Positions 1 through 11,429 are shown, counted from the first letter of the stretch. The stretch is 64,000 nt of DNA from Streptomyces pseudovenezuelae (GCF_001513955.1 NZ_KQ948146.1:520363-584362), one strand, 5' to 3'. Notes: generated by a model not told the origin, from the sequence alone. Translations and numbers: made by a program.

Positions 1-900
1 GCCGGGTTCCAGGCTGCCGCGCAGGGCGAACCAGCCGCCGAGGCCGTAGACCAGGGCGAGGGCCAGGGCGGAGACCAGGGTCAGGGCGGTGATGAACACC
101 GACTGTGCGGTGGCGGTCCGTACGCCGATGTCGGCCACCTGGCGGGCGCGGGCCGCGAACTCCACGGACTCCTGCTCGGGCCGGCCGAAGAGCCTGACCA
201 GGGTGGCGCCGGGCGCGGAGAAGCGCTCGGTCATCCGGGTGCCCATGGCCGCGTTCAAGGTGGCCGCCTCCCGCTGCATCCGGGCCATCCGGCTGCCCAT
301 GCGCCGGGCCGGGATCACGAACACCGGGAGCAGCGCGAGCGCGAGCAGGGTGATCTGCCAGGACAGGGTGAGCATCACCACAAGGGTCAGCAGCAGGGTG
401 ACCAGATTGCTGACCACGCCGGAGAGGGTGTTGCTGAAGGCGCGCTGGGCGCCGATGACGTCGTTGTTGAGACGGGAGACCAGCGCTCCCGTACGAGTGC
501 GTGTGAAGAACGCGACCGGCATGCGCTGCACATGATCGAACACAGCCGTGCGCAGATCGAGGATGAGTCCCTCCCCGAGCGAGGCCGACAGGCGCCGGGC
601 GAGGATGCCGAGCGCCGCCTCGGCCACCGCGATGAGGGCGATGAGCAGGGCCAGGCGGACGACCTTGCTCTCGTCGTCGCCCGACACGATCGCGTCCACG
701 ACGTGGCCGGCGAGTACGGGCGTGGCCACGGCGAGCAGCGCGGTCGCCACGCCGAGCACAACAAAGCGGGCGATACGGGTACGGTGCGGGCGGGCGAACG
801 CGCCGATGCGGCGCAGTGTCGCGCGGGCGAACGGGCGGCGTTCCTGCTCGGCGTTCATGACACTGTGCAGCTGTGTCCACGCTGTGGTCTCCATGCTCAT
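1..900 (-). CDS. ABC exporter, permease half (cut by window edge)
   Basis: The reverse-strand reading frame from ATG 900 gives a type I ABC exporter transmembrane domain and runs off the left edge, so the ATPase domain is outside the window. Visible: a short cytosolic N-terminus, hydrophobic segments (first near residues 45-65), and the exporter intracellular-loop pattern RTGALVSRLNNDV around residue 155, typical of heterodimeric or homodimeric drug/lipid exporters. A second ATG lies two codons downstream (894). No good ribosome binding site precedes either. The promoter directly upstream places the expected transcript start at or next to the ATG, so a leaderless message fits. Substrate cannot be inferred. 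Confidence 0.88.
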   Translation of the reverse strand, partial: MSMETTAWTQLHSVMNAEQERRPFARATLRRIGAFARPHRTRIARFVVLGVATALLAVATPVLAGHVVDAIVSGDDESKVVRLALLIALIAVAEAALGILARRLSASLGEGLILDLRTAVFDHVQRMPVAFFTRTRTGALVSRLNNDVIGAQRAFSNTLSGVVSNLVTLLLTLVVMLTLSWQITLLALALLPVFVIPARRMGSRMARMQREAATLNAAMGTRMTERFSAPGATLVRLFGRPEQESVEFAARARQVADIGVRTATAQSVFITALTLVSALALALVYGLGGWFALRGSLEPG

Positions 901-938
901 GGGAGAGAACTTAGAACCTCAAGCGTTATCGAGGTCAA
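901..938 (-). promoter_or_regulatory. MerR-type promoter of the ABC exporter
   Basis: Reverse strand: -35 TTGACC (938-933), a 19-nt spacer, -10 TAAGTT (913-908). The spacer region holds the dyad ACCTCGATAACGCTTGAGGT (935-916). Overlong 19-20 nt spacers with a CCTC/GAGG dyad are characteristic of MerR-family activator targets (SoxR, CueR and relatives). Seven bases separate the -10 from the ATG at 900. No MerR gene lies in the window. A further half-site-like GAACCTCAA occurs at 945-952. Confidence 0.6.
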
Positions 939-972
939 CGCCCGAACCTCAACCGCTCGACCGAAGGACTCG

Positions 973-2019
973 ATGACCGTACGTAAGGCCCTGGCCCCGC
1001 TTCCGCAACCCGCCGTTGGCGCGGTGGGGAAAACCTCTCCCGGTGTGACAGCGGTAGAACTCCCCCAGGGACGCCCTCTCCAGCGCCTCCCCGTCCGCCG
1101 TATCCGCCAGATCCTGTGTCTGGTCCCGCTCCTGCTGGTCACCGTCGTGGCGGTGCGGCACCGTTCCGTTCTCGTCGAGGGCTTCGGCCATCTGCGCAAC
1201 GCCGAGTGGCCCTGGCTCGTGGCCGCCACCGGCACCACCTGTCTGACGTGGGTGGCCGCCTCCTTCACCCGGCAGGGCGCCGTGGTGGAACGGCTGCCCC
1301 GGCGACGGCTGCTGGCCACGCAGTTCGCGGCCGGCGCGGCCAATCACCTGCTGCCGACGGGCCTCGGCGCCGGCGCGGTCAACCTGCGGTTCATGACCGT
1401 GTGCGGGGTGCCGCTCGCCCGCTCCTCGGCCGCGCTGGCCCTGTATCTGCTGGCCGAGTCGATCGGCCGGCTCGCCCTGCTGACCCTGCTCTTCGTGACC
1501 TTCCCGGACGCGCTGCGGTTCGGCGCGCTGCTGCCCGACACGGCGGCCGGTCCGCTGCTGCTGGGCCTGGGCGCGGTGCTGGTGATCGCCGTGGGTGTCC
1601 TCGCCGGTGTCCGCCGGGTGCGGTCGGCGGTGGGCTCCTTCCTGCGGACCGCCCTGTGCGAGGCCCGCTCGGTGCACGCCATGCCGTCCCGGGCGTTCGC
1701 CCTGTGGGGCGGTTCGCTCGCCTTCCCGGCCCTCCAGGCGGCCGGTTTCGCCGCGGTGGGACAGGCGCTGGGGCTGCCGGTGCCGCCCGTGCACATGGCG
1801 GTCGCGTATCTGGCCGCCACCTGCGCGGTGGCTCTGGTGCCCACACCGGGCGGGGTCGGTTCGGTGGAGGCGGCCCTGGTGGTGGCGCTGGTGGCGGCGG
1901 GCGGCCCGGTGGCCGTGTCCACGGCGGTGGTGCTCGCCTACCGGATCATCACGGTCTGGGTGCCGCTGGTGCCGGGGGCGCTGACGCTGGGTGCGCTGGT
2001 GCGGCTGAAGGTGATCTGA
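973..2019 (+). CDS. Flippase-like integral membrane protein (lysyl-PG synthase TM family)
   Basis: 348-residue polytopic membrane protein. Start chosen at ATG 973 because GAAGGA sits about five bases upstream. The N-terminal ~45 residues are cytosolic, followed by repeated hydrophobic segments and the family pattern PTPGGVGSVEAAL near the C-terminus. This pattern is typical of the lysylphosphatidylglycerol synthase transmembrane / UPF0104 family, thought to flip or translocate lipids. The synthetase domain of MprF is absent, so this is the flippase-type half only. It is divergent from the ABC exporter, with the MerR-type promoter between them. Substrate unknown. Confidence 0.85.
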   Translation: MTVRKALAPLPQPAVGAVGKTSPGVTAVELPQGRPLQRLPVRRIRQILCLVPLLLVTVVAVRHRSVLVEGFGHLRNAEWPWLVAATGTTCLTWVAASFTRQGAVVERLPRRRLLATQFAAGAANHLLPTGLGAGAVNLRFMTVCGVPLARSSAALALYLLAESIGRLALLTLLFVTFPDALRFGALLPDTAAGPLLLGLGAVLVIAVGVLAGVRRVRSAVGSFLRTALCEARSVHAMPSRAFALWGGSLAFPALQAAGFAAVGQALGLPVPPVHMAVAYLAATCAVALVPTPGGVGSVEAALVVALVAAGGPVAVSTAVVLAYRIITVWVPLVPGALTLGALVRLKVI

Positions 2020-2474
2020 CCGGTCGCGGACCATTCCCGACGCGCCGGTCGGTGCGCCGTACCCGTACGGGGCCGCCCTGGGGTCCAGTCGATGGGTCCG
2101 GCGCGCGGTCATTTGGGGACGGTCCCCGGGCGAAGGCGTTCGCGGTGCAGCACGGCCGTCCCCACGGTTCGGGGCGATCCAGCGGGTCCGGCCGCGACGG
2201 GGCGCGGGGAGCCGTTTTCAGCCGGGTCTTCAGCCGGGTCCGTGGCGCCCGGGCAGGTGGAGCGGCCTTCGTACAGGACGCCCACCACGGCCGCGCACTC
2301 GGAGCGGTCGCAGGCCGAACCCGCCGAGGGCATCGTCCGAAACCCGGCGATCCGGCGCCCCGCCCGGTACGAACTCCCGTGGCGGATACGGCAGGATGAG
2401 CGGTCGCGTCGGCCACGGAACCTTCACGCAAACCGACGCGATCGCACTTCCCGCACTTTCGAACAGGTGGCAAC
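2020..2474. other. Intergenic region, no gene recognised
   Basis: 455 bases between the flippase-like gene and the MscS gene. Short reading frames here lack a convincing ribosome binding site or any recognisable family. Small dyads occur (for example CCGTAC/GTACGG near 2057-2072 and GGGGA/TCCCC near 2113-2128) but are too short to call as terminators. The promoter for the MscS gene is presumably in the last 100 bases. Confidence 0.4.
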
Positions 2475-3587
2475 GTGACGGCATTTCAACGGGATCTCAC
2501 CATGGACGACATGGTCGGCGCCGGCATCGCCGTGGTCGCCGGTCTGGTGGCGGCTTTCCTGCTGCGCATGCTGCTCAAGTGGCTCGGCAAGCACGCGGAC
2601 CGCACCAAGTGGGGCGGCGACGACGTCCTCGTGGCCGCGCTGCGGACCGTGGTGCCCTCGGCGGCGGTCGCGGGCGGCATCGCCGTCGCCGCGGCCGCCC
2701 TGCCGCTGACCAAGGGCGTCCAGCGCACGGTCAACCAGGTGCTGACCGTGCTGCTGATCTTCGTCGTCACGGTGGCGGCGGCCCGGCTGGTCGCGGGGCT
2801 GGTGCGGACGGTCACCACGTCCCGTTCCGGGGTCGCCGGTTCCGCCACGATCTTCGTCAACATCACGCGGGTGCTGGTCCTGGCGATCGGTTTCCTGGTC
2901 GTCCTGCAGACCCTCGGCATCTCCATAGCGCCCATGCTCACCGCCCTGGGCGTCGGCGGTCTCGCGGTCGCGCTGGCCCTCCAGGACACGCTCGCCAACC
3001 TCTTCGCGGGCATCCACATCCTCGCCTCCAAGACCGTCCAGCCCGGCGACTACATCCGGCTGGCCAGCGGCGAGGAGGGCTACGTCGAGGACATCAACTG
3101 GCGTCAGACGACCGTACGCGCGCTCTCCAACAACCTGATCGTCGTCCCCAACGGCGAGCTCGCCAAGACGAACATGACCAACTTCATGCGTCCCGAGCAG
3201 CAGTTGACGATCCTGGTCCAGGTCGGCGTGGCCTACGACAGCGATCTGGAGCACGTCGAGCGGGTCACCTGCGAGGTCGTCATCGAGGTCATGACGCGGG
3301 TCGAGGGCGCGGTCCCCGAGCACGAACCGCTGGTCCGCTTCCACACCTTCGGCGACTCGCGGATCGGCTTCACGGTCATCCTGGGCGTCGGTGAGTTCAG
3401 CGACCAGTTCCGCATCAAGCACGAGTTCATCAAGCAGCTGCACAGGCGCTACCGCGAGGAGGGCATCCGGATCCCGGCGCCCGCGCGGACCGTGGCCCTC
3501 CAGCAGGGTTCGGTGTCGATCCCGCACCAGCGCGGCGCGCAGACCGTGATCGAGCCGGGCGAGATGCCCTCCGCCCGGCTCGACTGA
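2475..3587 (+). CDS. MscS-family mechanosensitive ion channel
   Basis: 370 residues from GTG 2475, with AGGTGG (2465-2470) about four bases upstream. Several transmembrane segments lie in the N-terminal half, then the MscS pore-helix/beta region with LGVGGLAVALALQDTLANLF around residues 157-176. The soluble beta domain follows with the conserved PNG motif (VVPNGELA). MscS channels open under membrane tension and release small solutes during osmotic downshock. It converges on the M1 peptidase gene with a five-base gap. An in-frame ATG at 2502 is an alternative start that would only remove nine residues. Confidence 0.93.
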   Translation: MTAFQRDLTMDDMVGAGIAVVAGLVAAFLLRMLLKWLGKHADRTKWGGDDVLVAALRTVVPSAAVAGGIAVAAAALPLTKGVQRTVNQVLTVLLIFVVTVAAARLVAGLVRTVTTSRSGVAGSATIFVNITRVLVLAIGFLVVLQTLGISIAPMLTALGVGGLAVALALQDTLANLFAGIHILASKTVQPGDYIRLASGEEGYVEDINWRQTTVRALSNNLIVVPNGELAKTNMTNFMRPEQQLTILVQVGVAYDSDLEHVERVTCEVVIEVMTRVEGAVPEHEPLVRFHTFGDSRIGFTVILGVGEFSDQFRIKHEFIKQLHRRYREEGIRIPAPARTVALQQGSVSIPHQRGAQTVIEPGEMPSARLD

Positions 3588-3592
3588 GTCCC

Positions 3593-5128
3593 CTAGAGGG
3601 TCGCCGAGTTGTCGTGCCAGTGGCCGTCGGTCCGGTTCTGCGGCTGCCGCAGCGCCGAGCTGACCGGGGTCACCGTCCAGTCCGGGTGGCCGGGCATCCT
3701 CGGGGTCCTGGTGCCGTAGAGCCAGTCCCGCAGGAAACCGGACTGGTCGGCGCCGGAGACCTCCGAGGCGACGGCGATGTAGTCCTCGGTCGACGCCGAG
3801 GAGTTGCGGAAGCGCTCCAGGAAGGTCGACTCGATCGCGGCGAAGACCGTCCCGCCCACCTGCTCGCGCAGCGCGTACAGGACGAGGACGCCGCCGAGGT
3901 AGCGCTGGCTGTCGAAGAGGTTGGCCTCGTTGGGGGCGGCGACCGGGCCCGAGGTCCTGCGCCACTGGTCGCCGCGCGCGTAGGTGTCCTTCATACGGGC
4001 TTCCATGGTGGTCAGGCCGAGGGAGTCGGCCCAGCCGCGCTCGTAGCGGTACAGCAGCCCGTAGAAGTCGGCGTGGCCCTCGTTGAGCCACAGGTCCGAC
4101 CAGGTCGCCGGGCTCACGCTGTTACCGAACCAGGAGTGGACCAGCTCGTGCATCATGTGCGAGCCGATGCTCTTCTCCGCCTGGAGCAGGAAGTTCGGCT
4201 TGTACAGGGTGAGGGTCTGGGTCTCCAGGCCCGTGAAGTCGAAGGCGTTCGAGGCGTCGTTGTTGCAGGGCAGCAGGCCGTACGTCTCGAAGGGGAAGGC
4301 GCCGAGCCGCTGCTCGATCCAGCTCACCAGGTTCGGGGTGAGGGCGAGCGCGGGCTCCAGGGCGGCGGCCCGGGCGGTCGGGACGACGTCCCTGAGCGGG
4401 AGTCCGTGCGGGCCCTGCCGGTCCTTGATGACGTAGTCGCCGACCGTGATCTGCACGAGCTCCGTGGCGATCGGCTCCCGGGACCGGTAGCCGTACGCGG
4501 TCCGGCCGTCGCCGAGGTCCTCGGTGCTCACCAGCCGGCCGCTCGCGACCCCCTTGAGCCCCGCCGGGACCGTGATGCGGAACGTGAAGTCGGCCTTGTC
4601 CGAGGGGTGGTCGTTGCACGGGAAGACGGTGTGCGCCGCGTTGGGCTGGGGGCAGACCGCGAAGCCGTCCGGGGTGGGCACCCAGGCGGTGGGAGTGAGG
4701 GCGGCGCGCGGGTCCACCGTGTACGTCACCGTCACGGTCGCCGTTGTCTGCGCGGGCAGGGAGGCGGCGGGGGTGATCCGCAGCTTCTGGCCGGCCTGCT
4801 CCCGGGCGGCCGGGACGCCGTCGAGCAGCACCTCATGCACGTCGAGGCCCGACGCGTCCAGGGACAGGCGGCTGAGCTCCTGCGCGGTGGTGAGGGTCAG
4901 GGTCGCCGTCGCGTCGACGAGCCGGGTCGTGCCGTCGTACGCGAGGTCGAGGTCGTAGGCGGAGACGCGGTAGCCGTCGTTGCCGAGGCCCGGGAAGACG
5001 GGATCCCCGAGGGTCTCCGGGCCAGGGGTGCCGGTCTCCGGGTCCGCGTGCGCCGGGGCGGCCACGGACAGGGCCGCCACGGTGCCGAGCAGAGCTGCCG
5101 GTGCCGTCACTCTGGTGCGATATCTCAT
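3593..5128 (-). CDS. Secreted M1-family metallopeptidase
   Basis: 511 residues from ATG 5128, chosen because GAGGGA lies just upstream and the protein then starts with a textbook signal peptide (basic MRYRTR, hydrophobic core, AxA-type end near residue 28). The gluzincin zinc site is intact: H327-E328...H331 in HELVHSW and the third ligand E350 in WLNEGHADF. GLETQ replaces the GAMEN exopeptidase motif. The protein lacks the long C-terminal helical domain of full-size (~850 residue) aminopeptidase N, as is usual for the short secreted actinobacterial M1 proteins. Expected role: extracellular peptide trimming for nutrition. Confidence 0.93.
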   Translation of the reverse strand: MRYRTRVTAPAALLGTVAALSVAAPAHADPETGTPGPETLGDPVFPGLGNDGYRVSAYDLDLAYDGTTRLVDATATLTLTTAQELSRLSLDASGLDVHEVLLDGVPAAREQAGQKLRITPAASLPAQTTATVTVTYTVDPRAALTPTAWVPTPDGFAVCPQPNAAHTVFPCNDHPSDKADFTFRITVPAGLKGVASGRLVSTEDLGDGRTAYGYRSREPIATELVQITVGDYVIKDRQGPHGLPLRDVVPTARAAALEPALALTPNLVSWIEQRLGAFPFETYGLLPCNNDASNAFDFTGLETQTLTLYKPNFLLQAEKSIGSHMMHELVHSWFGNSVSPATWSDLWLNEGHADFYGLLYRYERGWADSLGLTTMEARMKDTYARGDQWRRTSGPVAAPNEANLFDSQRYLGGVLVLYALREQVGGTVFAAIESTFLERFRNSSASTEDYIAVASEVSGADQSGFLRDWLYGTRTPRMPGHPDWTVTPVSSALRQPQNRTDGHWHDNSATL

Positions 5129-5184
5129 GGTCTGCTTTCCCTCGGGCGGCCGGATGGTCGGGTCCGGCCGTCGGATGACTGTGA

Positions 5185-7554
<2,370 letters not shown>

Positions 7555-7568
7555 CGCCCGCCGCTGTG

Positions 7569-7611
7569 CGCCTCCGCCCCGGCCGGCTTCTGCCCGGCCG
7601 GGGCGGAGGCG
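7569..7611. terminator. Hairpin terminator after icd
   Basis: Perfect 18-bp inverted repeat (7569-7586 with 7594-7611) around a seven-base loop, 15 bases after the icd stop. There is no U-tract, as is common in Streptomyces. It can also serve the convergent DUF5713 gene. Confidence 0.8.
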
Positions 7612-7673
7612 TGTCCGGGGCGCGCACCCGAAGGCGCTCCCCGGGGCGGCCCGTCGGCCGACGGCGCGGCGGC

Positions 7674-8003
7674 TCACCAGTCCCGGGTGCCGATCAGTTC
7701 CTCCACGTCCGCGTCCTCGAACCCGTAGGTCCGGGCGATGAACCTGAACTCCTCGGCTATCTCCTCGCGGGCCACGGTCTCGATGTCGAAGTCGTCGTCC
7801 TGAAGGTCGTTGAACTCCTCGGTGGCCGCCTGGGTCAGTACGTACAGCGCGGCGAGGTCGGCGGGCCGGTCCGCCTCGATCCGCTCGCACAGCCGCAGCA
7901 GGATCTCCTTGCCCCGGTCCACCGCGCGGTCGGGGTAATACCCGTCCCGGTAGAGCGCCTTGAGGAACGGGTGGGTGGCCACCTGCTGGTTTCCGATGTT
8001 CAT
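7674..8003 (-). CDS. DUF5713 family protein
   Basis: 109 residues from ATG 8003. Small acidic, all-soluble protein with the family pattern [20 protein letters not shown] at the N-terminus, [10 protein letters not shown] in the middle and an ending of ELIGTRDW, which I recognise as DUF5713. Function unknown. No clear ribosome binding site is visible. It is transcribed divergently from the N-formylglutamate amidohydrolase gene with 47 bases between starts. No catalytic motif can be identified. Confidence 0.82.
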   Translation of the reverse strand: MNIGNQQVATHPFLKALYRDGYYPDRAVDRGKEILLRLCERIEADRPADLAALYVLTQAATEEFNDLQDDDFDIETVAREEIAEEFRFIARTYGFEDADVEELIGTRDW

Positions 8004-8050
8004 GCTGAGATGGTGCACCACACCACTGACAACGCCCCCGGAGCAGCCGT

Positions 8051-8848
8051 ATGCCCTCTTTCGAACTGTTGCCGGGTGCCGCCCAATCGCCGGTGATCCT
8101 CCATGTCCCGCACTCCGCGCGGGAGATCCCGGCCGAGGTGCGGGCCGGGATCGTGCTGGACGACACCGCGCTGGAGCGGGAGCTGGACCACATCGTCGAC
8201 GCGCACACGGCGGAGCTCGCCGAGGAGGCGGCGCGGATGGCCGGGGTGGTTCCCTGGCGGTTCGTGAACCGGCTGTCACGGCTGGTCGTGGATCCCGAGC
8301 GGTTTCCCGACGAGCGGGAGGAGATGCTCGCCGTGGGGATGGGGGCCGTGTACACGAAGACCACGCACCGCGAGGACCTGCGGCCGGACGACGCCGATCC
8401 CGGTCCGCTGATCGCACGCTACTTCCGGCCGTACGCCCGGGCGATGACCGAGGCCGTGGCCCGGCGGCTGGAGGTCACCGGGCGGGCCGTCGTCATCGAC
8501 GTGCACTCCTACCCCAGCGCGCCGCTGCCCTACGAGCTGCACGGCCAGGGGCCGCGGCCACCGGTCTGTCTCGGTACCGATTCCTTCCACACGCCTCCCG
8601 GGCTGCTCGCCGCGGCCCGGGAGGCGTTCGGGGAGGTCGGGCTGGACAGCCCCTTCAGCGGGACGTACGTGCCGCTGGACTTCCACGGTCGCGATCCCCG
8701 GGTGAGCGCCCTGATGGTGGAGATCCGGCGGGACACGTACATGACCGAACCGGGCGGGCCTGCCGGTCCGGGGTTCCACCGGCTCGCGCGGGCGCTCGCC
8801 GCGCTCGTGGACGCCCTGGGCCGGCCTTGCTCGGAAGGCTCCCCGTGA
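8051..8848 (+). CDS. N-formylglutamate amidohydrolase family protein
   Basis: 265 residues, ATG 8051 with a GGAG about eight bases upstream. The sequence carries the family signatures [12 protein letters not shown] near the N-terminus, [14 protein letters not shown] in the middle, [10 protein letters not shown] and the C-terminal EIRRDTYM. The family hydrolyses N-formylglutamate to glutamate and formate, classically as the last step of histidine degradation, although stand-alone actinobacterial members may act on other N-formyl or amide substrates. No hut genes are adjacent, so the physiological substrate is uncertain. It is convergent with the sigma-associated gene (18-base gap). Confidence 0.9.
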   Translation: MPSFELLPGAAQSPVILHVPHSAREIPAEVRAGIVLDDTALERELDHIVDAHTAELAEEAARMAGVVPWRFVNRLSRLVVDPERFPDEREEMLAVGMGAVYTKTTHREDLRPDDADPGPLIARYFRPYARAMTEAVARRLEVTGRAVVIDVHSYPSAPLPYELHGQGPRPPVCLGTDSFHTPPGLLAAAREAFGEVGLDSPFSGTYVPLDFHGRDPRVSALMVEIRRDTYMTEPGGPAGPGFHRLARALAALVDALGRPCSEGSP

Positions 8849-8866
8849 GTGACGGGGACCCGTCGT

Positions 8867-9370
8867 TCAGACCGTCAGCCAGTCGGTGACGATCACCTGC
8901 CCGCCGGTCCGCAGCCGTAGCGCGAAGGGGCCGGCCGGGGACGTGTCGCAGGTGAAGCGGCCCATGTCGTCGGTGGTGAGCGGCGAGCCCGCCTGCGGCC
9001 CGCTGAGCACCTCGATCCGGGCCGACCGGGGCGGCAGCACCTGGCCCATGAGGCCCTGCGGGGTGAGTTCGACGTCGACCGTCACCTCGCCCGCGTGGAA
9101 GGTCAGCATCCGCGGCGCCCCCGTCGCTCCCCTCACCGGGAGGGCGTCCACCACCGAGTCGAAGGAGAGTTCGGCGATCCGGCTGTCCAGGTCGTGCAGC
9201 GCGAACGCCTCCATGGCGATCTGCCGCAGGGCAACCGGTACGGGGTCCAGGATGGCCGTCGCCTGGCGGAGCTCCTCCTCCAGCAGCTCAAGGGCGAACT
9301 CCTCGTCCGGCAGCGCCTGTTCGCCGAAGTCGAGGACGTCGTCACCGAGGTCGTCGTCCATGTCGCTCAT
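8867..9370 (-). CDS. Conserved protein of a sigma factor/CHAT locus
   Basis: 167 residues from ATG 9370. The start overlaps the stop of the sigma gene in an ATGA, so translation is probably coupled. The N-terminal 50 residues are acidic and helical; the middle holds AFALHDLDSRIAELSFDS, and residues ~80-167 look like a small beta-sandwich, resembling carboxypeptidase-regulatory or transthyretin-like domains. I have an impression of similar proteins next to sigma factors and CHAT proteases in other actinobacteria, but no function is established to my knowledge. It could be an anti-sigma or adaptor protein, which is inference from position only. Confidence 0.8.
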   Translation of the reverse strand: MSDMDDDLGDDVLDFGEQALPDEEFALELLEEELRQATAILDPVPVALRQIAMEAFALHDLDSRIAELSFDSVVDALPVRGATGAPRMLTFHAGEVTVDVELTPQGLMGQVLPPRSARIEVLSGPQAGSPLTTDDMGRFTCDTSPAGPFALRLRTGGQVIVTDWLTV

Positions 9371-9942
9371 ACCGCCCCCCGGGCTTCGAGCCGCGCCCGC
9401 AGCCGCCTCAGGCAGCGCTGGCGCAGTGGTCCGATACTGCCCACCGCGATCCCCAGGGCGGCGGACACCTCCTGGTAGCCGGGCTTCGGCGAGGCCATCA
9501 GGATGCGCAGCAACTGCCGGCAGCGCTCGCCGAGTTCCTCGAACTCCTGCCACAGGTACCGGACGCGCTCGCTCTGGGCGGCGGCCTCCTCGGAGTCGAT
9601 GAAGGACTGCTCGGGCGTACGGTCCTCGCTGATCCGGTCCAGCAACTGCGGATCGTCCGTGACGGTGAGCCGCCGCAAGCCCTTGAGCACCTTCAGGCAC
9701 TCGTGGCGCGCGGTGCTCGCCAGCCAGGACTTGGCCTTGTCGGGTTCGCGGATGCGCCCGAGGTGCTGGGCGAAGCGGAACCACACGGTCTGGTACACCT
9801 CGTGCGCGTCGGCGTCGGAGAGCCGGTGGGCGCGCACCACCGCCCACACCAGTGGGCTCAGCCCTTCCACGAGCGCTTTCCAGGCCGCCGCGTCACCGTC
9901 GACGGCGGACTGGACCAGCGCACCGACATCTGCTCGGTCCAC
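9367..9942 (-). CDS. Sigma-70 family RNA polymerase sigma factor (ECF-like)
   Basis: 191 residues from GTG 9942, chosen because the purine-rich GAGGGGTGGG sits just upstream. An alternative ATG at 10005 overlaps the subtilase stop in an ATGA and would add 21 residues. Region 2 is clear (VRAHRLSDADAHEVYQTVWF, then LASTARHECLKVLK), and region 4 carries a helix-turn-helix (GYQEVSAALGIAVGSIGPLR) with RCLRRLRARLE following. No extra C-terminal domain is present. It lies between a subtilase and a small conserved protein, and opposite a CHAT protease, so it probably directs a response controlled by that protease pair. No classic anti-sigma with a zinc motif is seen. Confidence 0.93.
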   Translation of the reverse strand: MDRADVGALVQSAVDGDAAAWKALVEGLSPLVWAVVRAHRLSDADAHEVYQTVWFRFAQHLGRIREPDKAKSWLASTARHECLKVLKGLRRLTVTDDPQLLDRISEDRTPEQSFIDSEEAAAQSERVRYLWQEFEELGERCRQLLRILMASPKPGYQEVSAALGIAVGSIGPLRQRCLRRLRARLEARGAV

Positions 9943-10001
9943 GGTCCCACCCCTCGTGTACGGCAAGTCATCGTACGCCGTGGAGGGGAGCGCTCCGGCC
10001 C

Positions 10002-11429
10002 TCATGTGCCGACCGGACGCTGCACGACCGGCACCGGGCGCCAGCCGGCCGGCTTCAGCGCCGCCACGCGCGCCCCGCGCACTTCGGCGAACTGTGTGTT
10101 CGTGGCCAGCAGTTGCTGCCGGGCCGCCCTCGGGTCGGTCTCCTTGTTCGCGGTCATGTGGGCGGCGACCAGACCTGCCACGACCGGGGTCGCGAAGGAG
10201 GTGCCGCTCCAGTGCGCGTACCCCTCGAACATCACCTGGTCCGGCTTGGCGACGCTGCCGTCCTCGCTCAGCACACCGACGTGGGACGGGGACTGGCAGG
10301 TGCACACGTAGGTGAAGCCGTACCGGCAGGCCCCGTACGTGGAGTGCTGGTAGAGGTAGGGCACCGGTGCATCGAAGCCGGTGAGGGCGCTGGTCAGGCG
10401 CTCGCCGGGGGCGTAGACGTCCACCCAGGAGCCGTGGTTGCTGAAGCAGGCGCCGAACTCGCCGTCGCCGCGCAGCGCGCCGACCGACAGGACGACTCCC
10501 TGGTAGTCGGGCAGGTCGGCGTAGGCGGCGGGCCAGAACGGGCTGGCGCTGGCGTTGTTGCCGGCCGCGGCGACCAACAGGGTGCCGTGGGCGCGCAGTT
10601 CCTGCATGAAGGCGTCCAGGCCGAGCAGGCCGTCGGGGCGGCCGTTGGAGGTGCCCGCGGACAGGCTGATGATGTCGGGCCAGCCGCCGGCGACCGCCTC
10701 GAAGAGCTTGTCGCCGAGCTCGGACTCCAGGATGGCGCCCGCGTCGTTGAGGGTGTTGCGGACGGTGATGTCGGTGTTGGGCGCGACGGCCGCGAGGACA
10801 CCGGCGATGAACGTGCCGTGGCCGACGTACTGGAGGAGGTTGCCGGCCGCGTCGGTCTCGGTGCCGTGCAGGTCGCCCTCGACATGGGCGAGCAGCGGGA
10901 CGAGCGTGTGGTCGTGGGTGAGGCCGTTGTCGACGACCAGGACACTCACGGCGGTGTCGGTGTCGTAACCCCCTTCCGCGGGAGCCGGGTTGGTGCCCTG
11001 GCTGAGCGCGGCGGGCACGGGCTCGTCGCCGGGGCAGGAGTTGACCGCGATCGACACCACGTGGTTGCGGCTGACCAGGCGGTGTCCGGCGCGTCCCTCG
11101 CGTTCGCTCATGGCGCGCAGGGCGTGGGTGACGGCGCGGTCGCCGCGCCGGTCGCCGTGGCCCGGGTCGCCGACCTTGATCCGGGTGATGCCCGAGCGGT
11201 TGGTCTCGGGGCTGTCGCGGCGGACGTGATCGCCGGTCAGCCCGGTCGCCTCGGTGAAGTGGGTGCGCACGGTCTCCTCGACGAGTGCCGCGTCACGGCC
11301 GTCCCGGGCGAGGACGACACCCTTCTCGTAGATGAACTCCGAGGCGTCGTCGGGTCCGAGGGCCAGCGGGACGTCGGGCATGGAACGCTGGATCTGGTCG
11401 AACTGCTCGTGGAATCGCTGAGGTGCCAT
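10002..11429 (-). CDS. S8 family serine peptidase (subtilase), apparently not exported
   Basis: 475 residues from ATG 11429, with an excellent GGGAGGA six bases upstream. The catalytic triad is intact: D167 (VLVVDNG), H204 (GHGTFIAG) and S411 (GTSFATP), with the oxyanion Asn in AAAGNN (~291). No signal peptide or membrane anchor is visible, unlike most streptomycete subtilases, so it may act in the cytoplasm. The N-terminal ~160 residues are a prodomain-like or regulatory region. A small cysteine cluster (C368, C376, C378) sits before the catalytic Ser. It is the first gene of the operon with the sigma factor and is divergent from the CHAT protease. Confidence 0.92.
   Translation of the reverse strand: MAPQRFHEQFDQIQRSMPDVPLALGPDDASEFIYEKGVVLARDGRDAALVEETVRTHFTEATGLTGDHVRRDSPETNRSGITRIKVGDPGHGDRRGDRAVTHALRAMSEREGRAGHRLVSRNHVVSIAVNSCPGDEPVPAALSQGTNPAPAEGGYDTDTAVSVLVVDNGLTHDHTLVPLLAHVEGDLHGTETDAAGNLLQYVGHGTFIAGVLAAVAPNTDITVRNTLNDAGAILESELGDKLFEAVAGGWPDIISLSAGTSNGRPDGLLGLDAFMQELRAHGTLLVAAAGNNASASPFWPAAYADLPDYQGVVLSVGALRGDGEFGACFSNHGSWVDVYAPGERLTSALTGFDAPVPYLYQHSTYGACRYGFTYVCTCQSPSHVGVLSEDGSVAKPDQVMFEGYAHWSGTSFATPVVAGLVAAHMTANKETDPRAARQQLLATNTQFAEVRGARVAALKPAGWRPVPVVQRPVGT

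Noticed and set aside
1116..2399. Long Gly/Ala/Arg-rich reading frame across the flippase gene
   Set aside because: Out-of-frame shadow of the 973-2019 gene with no family match and biased composition.
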